Assembly (NCBI GenBank): GCA_051745835.1
Contig: JBNJEL010000031.1
Coordinates: 1-19,565 of the forward strand
Direction: 5' to 3'
Source of the DNA: JBNJEL01 sp051745835
Lineage (GTDB): Bacteria; Bacillota; Halanaerobiia; Halobacteroidales; Acetohalobiaceae
Length of the DNA stretch: 19,565 bases
The first letter of the stretch is position 1. Every line of letters starts with the position of its first letter. Made by a program: the position numbers and the translations under genes. Below are positions 8,220-15,704 of this stretch, one piece after another. The notes beneath the pieces were generated by a model. It made no database searches. It saw nothing but the letters and a program-made list of their open reading frames with translations, and was not told where the DNA came from.

Positions 8220-9128
8220 ATGAACAAGGAATTAGTAAGTAGATTAGAAGAACTAAAAGAAGCTAAGAATGCAGTTATTTTAGCCCATAATTATCAGATA
8301 GAAGAGGTGCAGGCTGTAGCGGATTATACAGGTGATTCACTAGGCTTGAGTAGACAGGCTGCTGAGACTGAGGCTGAGGTGATTGTCTTCTGTGGTGTCG
8401 ATTTTATGGCAGAGAGTGCAGCTATCTTATCACCAGAGAAGAAGGTGCTATTACCTCGACAAGATGCTGGTTGTCCTATGGCAGCAATGATTACTGCTGA
8501 TAGCTTGCAAGAAAAGAAGGAGGAGTTCCCCGAAGCGACAGTTGTCTGTTATGTCAATTCTTCAGCTGCTGTGAAGGCAAAAAGTGATATCTGTTGTACT
8601 TCATCTAATGCAGTGGATATTGTAGAAGCAATTGATAATGATCAGATACTCTTTGTACCGGATCAGAACTTAGGTCAGTATGTAGCTCAACAGACGGAAA
8701 AAGAGATTATTCTGTGGGAAGGCTTCTGTGCTACTCACCACCGAGTAGTAGCTGATGATGTTCGCCAAGCAAGAGAGGATTATCCTCAAGCAGAGATTAT
8801 TGTTCATCCAGAGTCGCGTCCTGAAGTAATTGAGTTAGCAGATGAGGTGGGAAGTACAGCTCAAATCTTAGACTTTGCTCGTGATTCAACAGCTAAGAGA
8901 GTGATTATTGGCACTGAAGAGGGTTTAACTTATAAATTAAATAATCAGAATCCAACTAAGGATTTTGAATTATTAAGTTCTGAATTGGTCTGTCCTAATA
9001 TGAAGCTAACTACCTTAGAAGATGTAGTAACTGCTTTAGAGCAGATGGAGACAGAAGTAGAAGTAGATGATGCTACTCGTCGTGAAGCTAAAAGAGCATT
9101 AGACCAGATGTTAGAGTTTAGTCAATAA
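8220..9128 (+). CDS. nadA: Quinolinate synthase
   Basis: [4Fe-4S] enzyme that condenses iminoaspartate with dihydroxyacetone phosphate to make quinolinate, the second step of de novo NAD synthesis, in the cytoplasm. It has 302 residues, the short NadA form. The three cluster cysteines fit family spacing: Cys85 in 'DAGCPMA', Cys170 in 'WEGFCATHHRV' and Cys258 in 'ELVCPNMK'. Other family motifs are 'AHNYQ' near residues 22-26, 'TGDSLGLS' near 37-44, 'CYVNSSAAVKA' and 'FVPDQNLG'. An adjacent CC pair and Cys58 are not needed for the cluster. The ATG at 8220 follows AGGAGG at about 8207-8212. It is the first gene of nadABC, behind the promoter at 8150-8178; nadB starts 19 bases after its stop. Confidence 0.96.
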   Translation: MNKELVSRLEELKEAKNAVILAHNYQIEEVQAVADYTGDSLGLSRQAAETEAEVIVFCGVDFMAESAAILSPEKKVLLPRQDAGCPMAAMITADSLQEKKEEFPEATVVCYVNSSAAVKAKSDICCTSSNAVDIVEAIDNDQILFVPDQNLGQYVAQQTEKEIILWEGFCATHHRVVADDVRQAREDYPQAEIIVHPESRPEVIELADEVGSTAQILDFARDSTAKRVIIGTEEGLTYKLNNQNPTKDFELLSSELVCPNMKLTTLEDVVTALEQMETEVEVDDATRREAKRALDQMLEFSQ

Positions 9129-9147
9129 TTTAAGTGGAGGCAGTTTA

Positions 9148-10794
9148 ATGGTACCACGATACTTAATTAATTTTGATTTAGCTGAATTAGAAGAAGTAAG
9201 AACTGATTTTTTGGTTATTGGTAGCGGAGCAGCAGGTTTATTTAGTGCTTTAAATTTAGCTGATGCTGGCGAAGTACTCTTATTAACTAAGGAGCAGCTT
9301 AAGGACTGTAATACTGAGTATGCGCAAGGCGGTATTGCAGCAGTAATTAGTGAGGATGATACTCCTAAGTCTCATTATCGAGATACTGTAGCAGCAGGAG
9401 CAGGATTATGTAATCCCCAAGCAGTCGAGATACTGGTGAATGAAGGACGACAGCGGATTAATGATCTATTAAATCTAGGAGTTAATTTTGACCGCGAGGG
9501 AACAGAGGTTGATCTTACGCAGGAAGGTGCTCATAGCTGTCGGCGTATCTTGCACGCTAATGGTGATGCAACAGGGGCAGAGATTAGATCTTCACTAATC
9601 GAACAGGTATTAGCTACTGACCAGATAAAGGTAGAGCCTAATACTTTTGTAATTGATCTCTTAACTAAAGAAGAGCGCTGTTATGGAGTAATTGCTTATG
9701 ACAAGGTTAATGATCGCTACTTAGCTTACTATGCTCAGGCTGTAATTTTAGCTACTGGAGGAGCAGGTGAGTTATACGAAGTTACTTCTAATCCTGCTGT
9801 AGCTACTGGCGATGGGATTGCTATGGCTTATCGAGCAGGCGCAGAAATGATGGATTTAGAGTTTATTCAGTTTCATCCTACAGTTCTTAATGCGGATGCG
9901 GCGGCTGATTTTTTAATCTCTGAAGCAGTGCGGGGTGAAGGTGGTAAATTATTAAATCAAGCTGGTGATCGTTTTATGACAGAGTATCATCAGCTGGCTG
10001 AATTAGCACCACGTGATGTTGTAGCTCGAGCGATTTATGATCAGATTGAGAGTAGTCAGTTAGATCATGTCTATTTAGATGTGACTGAATTAGAACCAGA
10101 CTTTATTAAGCAGCGTTTCCCTACTATTTATAAGACCTGTCTACAAGCAGGGATAGAGATGAGCGAAGATTATATTCCGGTACGACCAGGGGCGCACTAC
10201 TTAATGGGCGGAATTAAGACTAATATTGTAGGTGAGACGAATATTAGTGGACTCTATGCCTGCGGGGAAACTGCTTCTTTAGGTGTTCACGGTGCAAATA
10301 GATTAGCTAGTAATTCTTTGTTGGATGGATTGGTCTATGCTTATCGTACTGCACAACAAGTTCGTGCTCGAATGCAAGAATCCAATCTTAATTATGATCA
10401 GTTAGAGATTAAGTATCAACAACAGAGTAGAGGAGCAGCTAAGGATGTAACTGAGATTAAATCACAGTTACAATCACTGTTGATTGATCAAGTCGGAATT
10501 ATTCGCAGTCAGGATAAATTAGAAATGGCGAAGGATAAGTTAGAAGAGTGGGCGCAATATTTAGAGTATGATTTCTCTTCGCCAGCAGTTTATGAGGTGC
10601 AGAATTTAATTACAGTTGCTTTATTAGTAGTGCGGGCGGCGCTAATTAGGGAGGAGAGTCGCGGAGCTCACTACCGCAGTGATTATCCGCAATGTAAGTC
10701 TAAGTGGCAGAAACATATCTTATTAAGTCGCAATGATAGTTGGGAGGAGTTAGCAGTTGACTTTAAATCAAATTCAAGTACAGCAGATAATTGA
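9148..10794 (+). CDS. nadB: L-aspartate oxidase
   Basis: FAD enzyme that oxidises L-aspartate to iminoaspartate, the first step of de novo NAD synthesis. In an anaerobe fumarate is the more likely electron acceptor than oxygen (inference). It has 548 residues, as in the family. The FAD dinucleotide fold is 'VIGSGAAGLFSALN' at about 23-36. Active-site residues match E. coli NadB numbering closely: Arg289 in 'APRDVVARAI', His350 in 'PGAHYLMGGI' and Arg385 in 'HGANRLASNSLLDG'. 'FIQFHPT' and 'EAVRGEGGKLL' are also present. The C-terminal helical domain is complete. The ATG at 9148 follows GTGGAGG at 9134-9140. The 3' end overlaps the nadC start by 38 bases. Confidence 0.96.
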   Translation: MVPRYLINFDLAELEEVRTDFLVIGSGAAGLFSALNLADAGEVLLLTKEQLKDCNTEYAQGGIAAVISEDDTPKSHYRDTVAAGAGLCNPQAVEILVNEGRQRINDLLNLGVNFDREGTEVDLTQEGAHSCRRILHANGDATGAEIRSSLIEQVLATDQIKVEPNTFVIDLLTKEERCYGVIAYDKVNDRYLAYYAQAVILATGGAGELYEVTSNPAVATGDGIAMAYRAGAEMMDLEFIQFHPTVLNADAAADFLISEAVRGEGGKLLNQAGDRFMTEYHQLAELAPRDVVARAIYDQIESSQLDHVYLDVTELEPDFIKQRFPTIYKTCLQAGIEMSEDYIPVRPGAHYLMGGIKTNIVGETNISGLYACGETASLGVHGANRLASNSLLDGLVYAYRTAQQVRARMQESNLNYDQLEIKYQQQSRGAAKDVTEIKSQLQSLLIDQVGIIRSQDKLEMAKDKLEEWAQYLEYDFSSPAVYEVQNLITVALLVVRAALIREESRGAHYRSDYPQCKSKWQKHILLSRNDSWEELAVDFKSNSSTADN

Positions 10795-11590
10795 TCGGGC
10801 ATTGGAAGAGGATATTGGAAGTGGTGATATTACTACTAAGTCAGTTATGACTACAGATCAAGAATTGACCGGAAAAATAGAAGCTAAAGCTGAAGGGGTA
10901 GTTGCCGGATTAGAAGTAGCAGAGTTGGTCTATCAGAGAGTAGATCGTAGCCTTAACTTTGAGTACGATTTACAAGATGGTAGTCTAGTTCAACCGGAGG
11001 AGTTGTTAGCTACAGTATCCGGGTCGGCTGCTTCTATTTTAACCGGTGAGCGAGTAATGCTTAACTTTTTACAGCGGATGTCAGGGATTGCTACGAAGGC
11101 TAATTACTATCGACAGTTAATAAGTGATTACGATGTAAGAATTGTAGATACCCGAAAGACCACTCCGGGATTAAGAATTTTAGAGAAGTATGCGGTGCGA
11201 GTAGGTGGCGGAGCAAATCACCGCTTTGGTCTCTATGATGCGGTAATGATTAAAGATAATCATATTACAGCGGTAGGAGGTATTAAAGCAGCAGTTAAAA
11301 CAGCTCGTCGTAAGATACCGCATACGATGAAGATTGAAGTGGAAACTGAAACTTTAGCAGATGTTAAAGCAGCTTTGGCAGCTAAAGCAGATATTATTAT
11401 GTTAGATAATATGTCGCCGGAATTAATGACAGAAGCGGTGGAACTGATTGGAGAACAAGCAGTAGTTGAAGCTTCCGGTGGGATTACTAAGCAAGAGATT
11501 GAGGAGGTAGCTCAGACAGGAGTAGATGTAATTTCGCTGGGGACGCTTACTCATACTATTGATTCATTAGATATTAGTTTGAATTTTTAG
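10757..11590 (+). CDS. nadC: Nicotinate-nucleotide pyrophosphorylase (carboxylating), quinolinate phosphoribosyltransferase
   Basis: Converts quinolinate and phosphoribosyl pyrophosphate to nicotinate mononucleotide, the third step of the pathway. It has 277 residues, typical of the family. The N-terminal motif is 'ALEEDIGSGDITT'; the active site shows 'VDTRKTTPGLR', 'GGGANHRFGLYD' and 'IKDNHI', followed by 'IMLDNMSPE' and 'VEASGGI'. The start is TTG 10757, chosen because GGGAGGAG at 10742-10749 is correctly placed and the family needs about ten residues before the 'ALEEDIG' helix. No in-frame ATG lies close enough downstream. This makes a 38-base overlap with nadB and suggests coupled translation. 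Confidence 0.95.
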   Translation: MTLNQIQVQQIIDRALEEDIGSGDITTKSVMTTDQELTGKIEAKAEGVVAGLEVAELVYQRVDRSLNFEYDLQDGSLVQPEELLATVSGSAASILTGERVMLNFLQRMSGIATKANYYRQLISDYDVRIVDTRKTTPGLRILEKYAVRVGGGANHRFGLYDAVMIKDNHITAVGGIKAAVKTARRKIPHTMKIEVETETLADVKAALAAKADIIMLDNMSPELMTEAVELIGEQAVVEASGGITKQEIEEVAQTGVDVISLGTLTHTIDSLDISLNF

Positions 11591-11601
11591 GAGGTAGTTA
11601 G

Positions 11602-12618
11602 ATGAGTTTACAATCAATTAAAGATTTTTTAGCAAAAAAGGATATAGAATTAAGTTTAGAACGATATGGGATTAAAGCCTTAGGGGCTATGGCGCAAGGA
11701 CTATTTGCTTCTTTAATTGTAGGTTTAATTCTTAAGGTGTTAGGACAGCGGCTTAATCTGTCTTTATTAGTTGATTTTAGCCAGACAGCAATGGATATGA
11801 TGGGACCGGCAATTGGAGTAGCTGTTGCTTATGGTCTTCAGGCACCGCCGTTAGTTATCTTTACCTCAGTAGTTACAGGTAGTGCGGGGGCAGAGTTAGG
11901 AGGTCCAGTAGGAGCATTCTTAGCAGCAGTGATTGGTGCTGAAGTCGGTAAATTGATCTCTAAGGAGACTAAGTTAGATATAGTGCTTACTCCTAGTTTA
12001 GTAATTATTACTGGGCTCTTAATGGCTAAATTTGTCGGTCCGGGCATTGATTCATTAATGACAGGTTTAGGAGAAGTAATTATGCAGGCTACTAAGTTGC
12101 ATCCAGTCCCAATGGGAATTATTGTGGCGGTTATAATGGGCCTGGCATTGACTTTACCAATTAGCAGTGCGGCAATTGGAATCATGTTAGGTTTGAGTGG
12201 TTTAGCAGCAGGAGCAGCTACAGTAGGTTGTAGTGCACAGATGATTGGCTTTGCTGTAATCAGTTATCAGGAGAATGGCTGGGGTGGTCTAATCAGTCAA
12301 GGCTTAGGTACTTCGATGCTGCAGGTACCAAATATTATACAGAATCCTTACGTCTGGATTCCTCCAACTCTATCAGGAGCTATTTTAGGGCCGTTGGCTA
12401 CTACTATCTTTTCAATGAAGAATACACCGGTTGGTTCTGGAATGGGTACAGCAGGTTTAGTGGGGCAGTTTGGTACTGTTGAAGCAATGGGGATAGGAGC
12501 AGTGGATACAATCGTCTTACTTCACTTTGTTCTACCTGCTTTACTTAGTTTAATTATCGCAAAGTTAATGCGTAAATGGAATCTAATTGAAGAAGGAGAT
12601 CTGTTATTAAATCTATAA
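11602..12618 (+). CDS. PTS EIIC-like membrane protein (PTS_EIIC_2 family), last gene of the nad operon
   Basis: Integral membrane protein of 338 residues with about eight to ten hydrophobic segments. It is rich in Gly and Ala, with motifs such as 'GPAIGVAVAYGLQAPPLV', 'GSAGAELGGPVGAFLAAVIGAEVGK' and 'LPISSAAIGIMLGLSGLA'. These match the PTS_EIIC_2 family as I recall it. No EIIA or EIIB domain or gene is nearby, so sugar phosphotransfer is unproven. AGGAGGT at 11589-11595 overlaps the nadC stop codon, and the ATG is at 11602, so it is clearly co-expressed with nadABC. I infer it may move a pyridine precursor or another pathway metabolite. A role unrelated to NAD is possible. No database search backs the family name here. 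Confidence 0.75.
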   Translation: MSLQSIKDFLAKKDIELSLERYGIKALGAMAQGLFASLIVGLILKVLGQRLNLSLLVDFSQTAMDMMGPAIGVAVAYGLQAPPLVIFTSVVTGSAGAELGGPVGAFLAAVIGAEVGKLISKETKLDIVLTPSLVIITGLLMAKFVGPGIDSLMTGLGEVIMQATKLHPVPMGIIVAVIMGLALTLPISSAAIGIMLGLSGLAAGAATVGCSAQMIGFAVISYQENGWGGLISQGLGTSMLQVPNIIQNPYVWIPPTLSGAILGPLATTIFSMKNTPVGSGMGTAGLVGQFGTVEAMGIGAVDTIVLLHFVLPALLSLIIAKLMRKWNLIEEGDLLLNL

Positions 12619-12638
12619 CTTAGTCATACTTATTTAAT

Positions 12639-12686
12639 AAGAACTATTCTACTTAATTTGATTATTAGCTAGGTAGAATAGTTCTT
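12639..12686 (+). terminator. Terminator hairpin of the nad operon
   Basis: A perfect 14-bp stem AAGAACTATTCTAC (12639-12652) with GTAGAATAGTTCTT (12673-12686) and a 20-base loop. The tail TAGGTTTTGATT has only a short T-run. It sits between convergent genes, the EIIC-like gene and the spo0E-like gene, so it may stop both. The minus-strand tail is less U-rich. Confidence 0.7.
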
Positions 12687-12698
12687 TAGGTTTTGATT

Positions 12699-12854
12699 CT
12701 ACTTTTGATCTAGTTTCTGAAATTCATTTAGTAATCTATCTAATTCTTCACTCTTTTTAACTGCTTGTTCATCAATGTTTTTTCGATTATCAATTAACTG
12801 ATGTAGTTCTTGTCTTACTCGCTCGATTTCTGTTAGTAATTCTTTTTTGTCCAT
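12699..12854 (-). CDS. Spo0E-like aspartyl-phosphate phosphatase (small sporulation regulator)
   Basis: A 51-residue ORF on the minus strand with no internal stop, starting at ATG (12854 down to 12852) and ending with TAG at 12699-12701. Upstream on the minus strand is AGGGGTGA (12859-12866 on +), four bases before ATG. The protein shows the Spo0E layout: an N-terminal helix, a 'LHQLID' segment at about 17-22, and the signature 'SEELDRLLNEF' at about 35-45, matching the family SQELD motif with Glu for Gln. Spo0E proteins dephosphorylate Spo0A~P and delay sporulation. That implies a spore-forming lineage or one that kept Spo0A signalling. It converges on the nad operon and diverges from the glycogen genes. 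Length and motif make this fairly secure. No clear promoter was seen. Confidence 0.85.
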   Translation of the reverse strand: MDKKELLTEIERVRQELHQLIDNRKNIDEQAVKKSEELDRLLNEFQKLDQK

Positions 12855-12967
12855 TCTGTCACCCCTGTACTTTATTGTTTGAAATAGGTTCTAAAATAGT
12901 CTAGTAAGTTCTAGGATTAAAGGATAGATTAGTTATTGATAATTATTAATATTTTTTTAGCTATACA

Positions 12968-12996
12968 TTGACAATTTATGATTAGTAAAATATAAT
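12968..12996 (+). promoter_or_regulatory. Perfect-consensus sigma-A promoter of the glycogen locus
   Basis: TTGACA (12968-12973), a 17-base spacer and TATAAT (12991-12996) match the sigma-A consensus exactly. It is about 62 bases before the phosphorylase start. The flanking upstream DNA is A/T-rich (for example ATTATTAATATTTTTTTAG), which could act as an UP element. Confidence 0.85.
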
Positions 12997-13058
12997 GTAG
13001 TTAACAAATTAATCCAAAAGTTTCTATTCTGTGAGATTAGATAAAAGGAGGGAGTATT

Positions 13059-14702
13059 TTGAAAAATCAGCCGCGAGTAGCTTATTTCTGTATGGAGTAT
13101 GGACTTGATAATGAACTTCCTATTTATTCTGGAGGTTTAGGAATATTAGCTGGTGATTATCTGAAAGCAGCTAAGGACTTAGATAAGCCAGTAGTAGGGA
13201 TTGGTATTCTATGGGATCAAGGATATACCCAGCAGTATATTGATGAGGATGGTTGGCCTTGCGATACTTTTCCTGAGCTTGATTATGATTTAATTACTGA
13301 TACTGGCGAGAGTGTTACGGTTAATGTTAGAGGGGAAGAGGTTGTCTGTGAGATTAAGTTAGTGGAACAGTATGGTAATGTGCCTTTATATTTGTTAGAT
13401 ACTAACTTTCCTGGTAGTGATCATGGTTGGATTACAGATAAGCTGTATGATGAAGATGATAAAGGTTATGAGCGAGTATCCCAAGAGATTATCTTAGGAA
13501 TTGGTGGAGTTAAGGCGCTAAGGAAGTTAGGAATTGAAGTCGATAAGTATCATTTCAACGAAGGGCATGCTGTTTTAGCTGGCACTGAATTAATTCAAGA
13601 GAAGATGGAGACAGGTCAGTCATTCCAAGAAGCTTACCGTCAGACTAGAGAGGAAGTAATCTTTACTACTCATACTCCCGTCAAAGCAGGTAATGAAGTT
13701 CATAATCATGATTTATTACGTGAATTAGGAGCGTATAATGGCTTAGGTTACGAAGAGATGAAACAGCTTGGTGATGATCCATTTAATATGACAGTAGCTG
13801 GTTTGCGTTTATCTTCAGTGACTAATGGTGTGTCTAAGTTACATAGTGAAACTACCAAGGATATGTGGAAAGATGTAAGTAATAAATCTCCGATTATCGG
13901 GATTACTAATGGCGTTCATGTTGAAACTTGGCAATCCGATAAAATAAAAGAAGCCTATGATAATAACGAAGATTTATGGCAGCCGCACTATGAATTAAAA
14001 GAGGAGTTAGTTGATTATATTGAGGAACATAATGGTACTCAATTAGATAGCGATTCATTAATTATTGGATTTGCCCGTCGAGTAGCTCCTTATAAGCGCA
14101 GTGATTTAATCTTTAGAAATATTGAAGCTATTGATTCGCTGTTGCAGGAAGGTAAGTTACAGTTAGTTTTCTCTGGTAAAGCTCATCCTAAGGATGAAAC
14201 AGGGAAGTCAATAGTTCAAAACCTAGTTAAGATGGATGAAAAGTACGAAGATAGTGTAGTTTTCTTAGAGAATTATGATATGGAAGTAGCTAAGAAGTTA
14301 GTTCAAGGTTGTGACATCTGGCTTAATAATCCACGTCGTCCGCTAGAAGCAAGTGGTACTTCGGGTATGAAAGCAGCAATGAATGGTGTATTAAACTTAA
14401 GTGTAGAAGATGGCTGGTTAGCCGAAGGCCCAGAACATGGAGTTAGCGGTTGGCTTTTTGATGAGGTCTTTACTGAAGAAGATGATGATTTAAGTGAAGA
14501 TGAGCGCGATTTGAAAGCTTTATATAATATTATTTATAATGACGTATTACCAATCTATTATGATCAACCTCAAAAGTGGCAAGAGATGATGCAAGCTAGC
14601 ATTGATATGTCTTACCAACAATTTTCTGCTCAACGAATGGTTCAAGATTATTATGATCAAATGTATAATCTAGATAATAATCAGATACATAAAGTCTTAT
14701 AG
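13059..14702 (+). CDS. glgP: Alpha-glucan phosphorylase, short form (GT35)
   Basis: Releases glucose-1-phosphate from the ends of glycogen or other alpha-1,4-glucans using phosphate and PLP, in the cytoplasm. The PLP lysine is Lys438 in 'EASGTSGMKAAMNG', matching the 'EASGTGNMK' motif of classic phosphorylases. Other family motifs are 'YSGGLGILAGD' (23-33), 'HFNEGHA' (165-171), 'FTTHTPVKAGNEVH' and the phosphate-site-like 'RRVAPYKR' (340-347). With 547 residues it is much shorter than E. coli GlgP (about 800) and lacks the N-terminal DUF3417 domain of larger members of this subfamily, but both lobes are present. The start is TTG 13059, seven bases after AGGAGG (13046-13051). It is the first gene behind the consensus promoter. 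Confidence 0.9.
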   Translation: MKNQPRVAYFCMEYGLDNELPIYSGGLGILAGDYLKAAKDLDKPVVGIGILWDQGYTQQYIDEDGWPCDTFPELDYDLITDTGESVTVNVRGEEVVCEIKLVEQYGNVPLYLLDTNFPGSDHGWITDKLYDEDDKGYERVSQEIILGIGGVKALRKLGIEVDKYHFNEGHAVLAGTELIQEKMETGQSFQEAYRQTREEVIFTTHTPVKAGNEVHNHDLLRELGAYNGLGYEEMKQLGDDPFNMTVAGLRLSSVTNGVSKLHSETTKDMWKDVSNKSPIIGITNGVHVETWQSDKIKEAYDNNEDLWQPHYELKEELVDYIEEHNGTQLDSDSLIIGFARRVAPYKRSDLIFRNIEAIDSLLQEGKLQLVFSGKAHPKDETGKSIVQNLVKMDEKYEDSVVFLENYDMEVAKKLVQGCDIWLNNPRRPLEASGTSGMKAAMNGVLNLSVEDGWLAEGPEHGVSGWLFDEVFTEEDDDLSEDERDLKALYNIIYNDVLPIYYDQPQKWQEMMQASIDMSYQQFSAQRMVQDYYDQMYNLDNNQIHKVL

Positions 14703-14738
14703 ATAATTCCAGATCTATCTTTCCTCTAGTGGAATTAT
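14703..14738 (+). terminator. Possible weak terminator after the phosphorylase gene
   Basis: A 9-bp stem ATAATTCCA (14703-14711) with TGGAATTAT (14730-14738) starts right after the stop codon. The loop is 18 bases and the tail (TGATTTAACTTC) is only weakly T-rich. It may cause partial termination or protect the mRNA end. Confidence 0.4.
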
Positions 14739-14854
14739 TGATTTAACTTCAACTCTAGTTTAAATTCAAATTGAATGATTTTAAATATCAAAAAAATAAT
14801 TAATTTTATATCAATTTCTATTAATCCTTTTACTAAAGATTAGATTAGGTAACT

Positions 14855-14907
14855 AAGTTGTAACCACTACCGAATCTAACTTAAGATTTGGTAGTGGTTA
14901 ACAGCTT
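14855..14907. repeat. Long imperfect inverted repeat (hairpin) in the glg intergenic region
   Basis: The core stem is 17 bp: TAACCACTACCGAATCT (14861-14877) pairs with AGATTTGGTAGTGGTTA (14884-14900) with one G-T wobble and a 6-base loop (AACTTA). It extends outward by six more pairs, AAGTTG (14855-14860) with CAGCTT (14902-14907), with one wobble and one bulged A. No T-run follows directly. It is more stable than expected for this A/T-rich gap. It could be a dispersed palindromic repeat, an mRNA processing or stability site, or a structured RNA. Confidence 0.75.
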
Positions 14908-15035
14908 GTAGAAATAAGTTTAGTTAGTATATATTTTTATTTAATTATCATAATTTTGGATTATAACTCATAAGTTAGTAATTGTGTTGTTACATATATT
15001 ATCATTTGATTAACAGAAATGGAGGGATAGATGAA

Positions 15036-15647
15036 ATGAATTTTGTTAATGAGGAATTATATGACTTACAGGATGTTAAGCAGTCAGCCAGTCAGACTAG
15101 TAGTGATAATCATAGTCATAATTTAGAATCTAAAGATAGCACTGATTTAGATTTAGGAGCTGAATATGAGCTTCCTGATAAGTATCAATTAAATCGCATG
15201 GTATTACAGGTAAAGAACCCTGAAACTATTCATCTATATTGGGAGTGTACTATAGATAAGTTAGTGGAGATAGCTCAACAAGCAGGCTATGATAATTTTG
15301 AGGAAGCGCCATTAGTGCTGCGTCTCTATGATTGGAAAGTAGAAGATAGTGAACCGGATTATTATGATGTTGATATCATGTTAGAACATGATGATTGGTA
15401 CTTTAATGATTTAGAAGCAGACCATACTTATCTAGTTAAGTTAGGAATTATGAGTGATAAGTTCTATACTTTGCTTGAATCTAATAAAGTAGTTACCCCT
15501 CGTAATCAAGTTAGTGATGTCTTAGATGAAGAGTGGATGATAGTTAATGATAAGTTAGAGAAGATTTATGATTTAGCTGGAGTAGATGAAGTAAGTAATG
15601 GTGGTTCACTTAATAATTATAGTTCTCTTGAATCTTTAAAGAATTAA
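15036..15647 (+). CDS. DUF4912-domain protein of the glycogen locus
   Basis: Unknown function. With ATG 15036 as start it has 203 residues; GGAGGG at 15021-15026 is nine bases upstream. A TTG 54 bases further upstream is in frame, but it lacks a ribosome-binding site and would add residues unlike the family. Residues 1-40 are polar and probably disordered. The DUF4912 domain follows: 'ELPDKYQLNRMVLQVKNP' (45-62), 'HLYWE' (66-70), 'LVLRLYD' and a 'WYFNDLEADHTYLVKLGI' strand pair. The domain looks like a small beta-sandwich. From memory, such proteins often sit beside DUF1957 branching enzymes. A glucan-binding or enzyme-partner role is inference from that and from its place before the branching enzyme. 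Confidence 0.8.
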   Translation: MNFVNEELYDLQDVKQSASQTSSDNHSHNLESKDSTDLDLGAEYELPDKYQLNRMVLQVKNPETIHLYWECTIDKLVEIAQQAGYDNFEEAPLVLRLYDWKVEDSEPDYYDVDIMLEHDDWYFNDLEADHTYLVKLGIMSDKFYTLLESNKVVTPRNQVSDVLDEEWMIVNDKLEKIYDLAGVDEVSNGGSLNNYSSLESLKN

Positions 15648-15652
15648 GTATA

Positions 15653-15679
15653 ATTTTAATTTAAATATTAAATTAAAAT
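15653..15679. repeat. All-A/T perfect inverted repeat between DUF4912 and branching-enzyme genes
   Basis: A 12-bp perfect stem ATTTTAATTTAA (15653-15664) with TTAAATTAAAAT (15668-15679) and a 3-base loop, five bases after the DUF4912 stop codon. TATAAT at 15649-15654 touches its left arm, but the nearest -35 (TTGAAT, 15628-15633) is only 15 bases away, so a promoter is uncertain. Confidence 0.6.
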
Positions 15680-15704
15680 AATAAAAATTTTGAGGTGATG
15701 TAGT

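Larger units (their letters stand above)
14703..15035 (+). other. 333-bp intergenic gap between phosphorylase and DUF4912 genes
   Basis: A/T-rich DNA with no supported gene. It holds a weak hairpin directly after the phosphorylase stop (14703-14738) and a long hairpin (14855-14907). A/T-rich DNA follows with only poor promoter candidates, such as TATAAC at 14962 with no good -35. GGAGGG at 15021-15026 is the ribosome-binding site of the next gene. A promoter for the downstream glg genes could lie here but I cannot place it. Confidence 0.6.

Noticed and set aside
11838..12185. 115-codon open frame on the minus strand
   Set aside because: It lies wholly inside the EIIC-like gene, has no ribosome-binding site or recognisable domain, and its Ile/Pro/Thr-rich composition is what the antisense of a Gly/Ala-rich membrane gene gives.
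14982..15035. Upstream TTG start extending the DUF4912 protein by 18 residues
   Set aside because: No ribosome-binding site precedes it, while ATG 15036 has GGAGGG nine bases upstream and begins the normal-looking protein.
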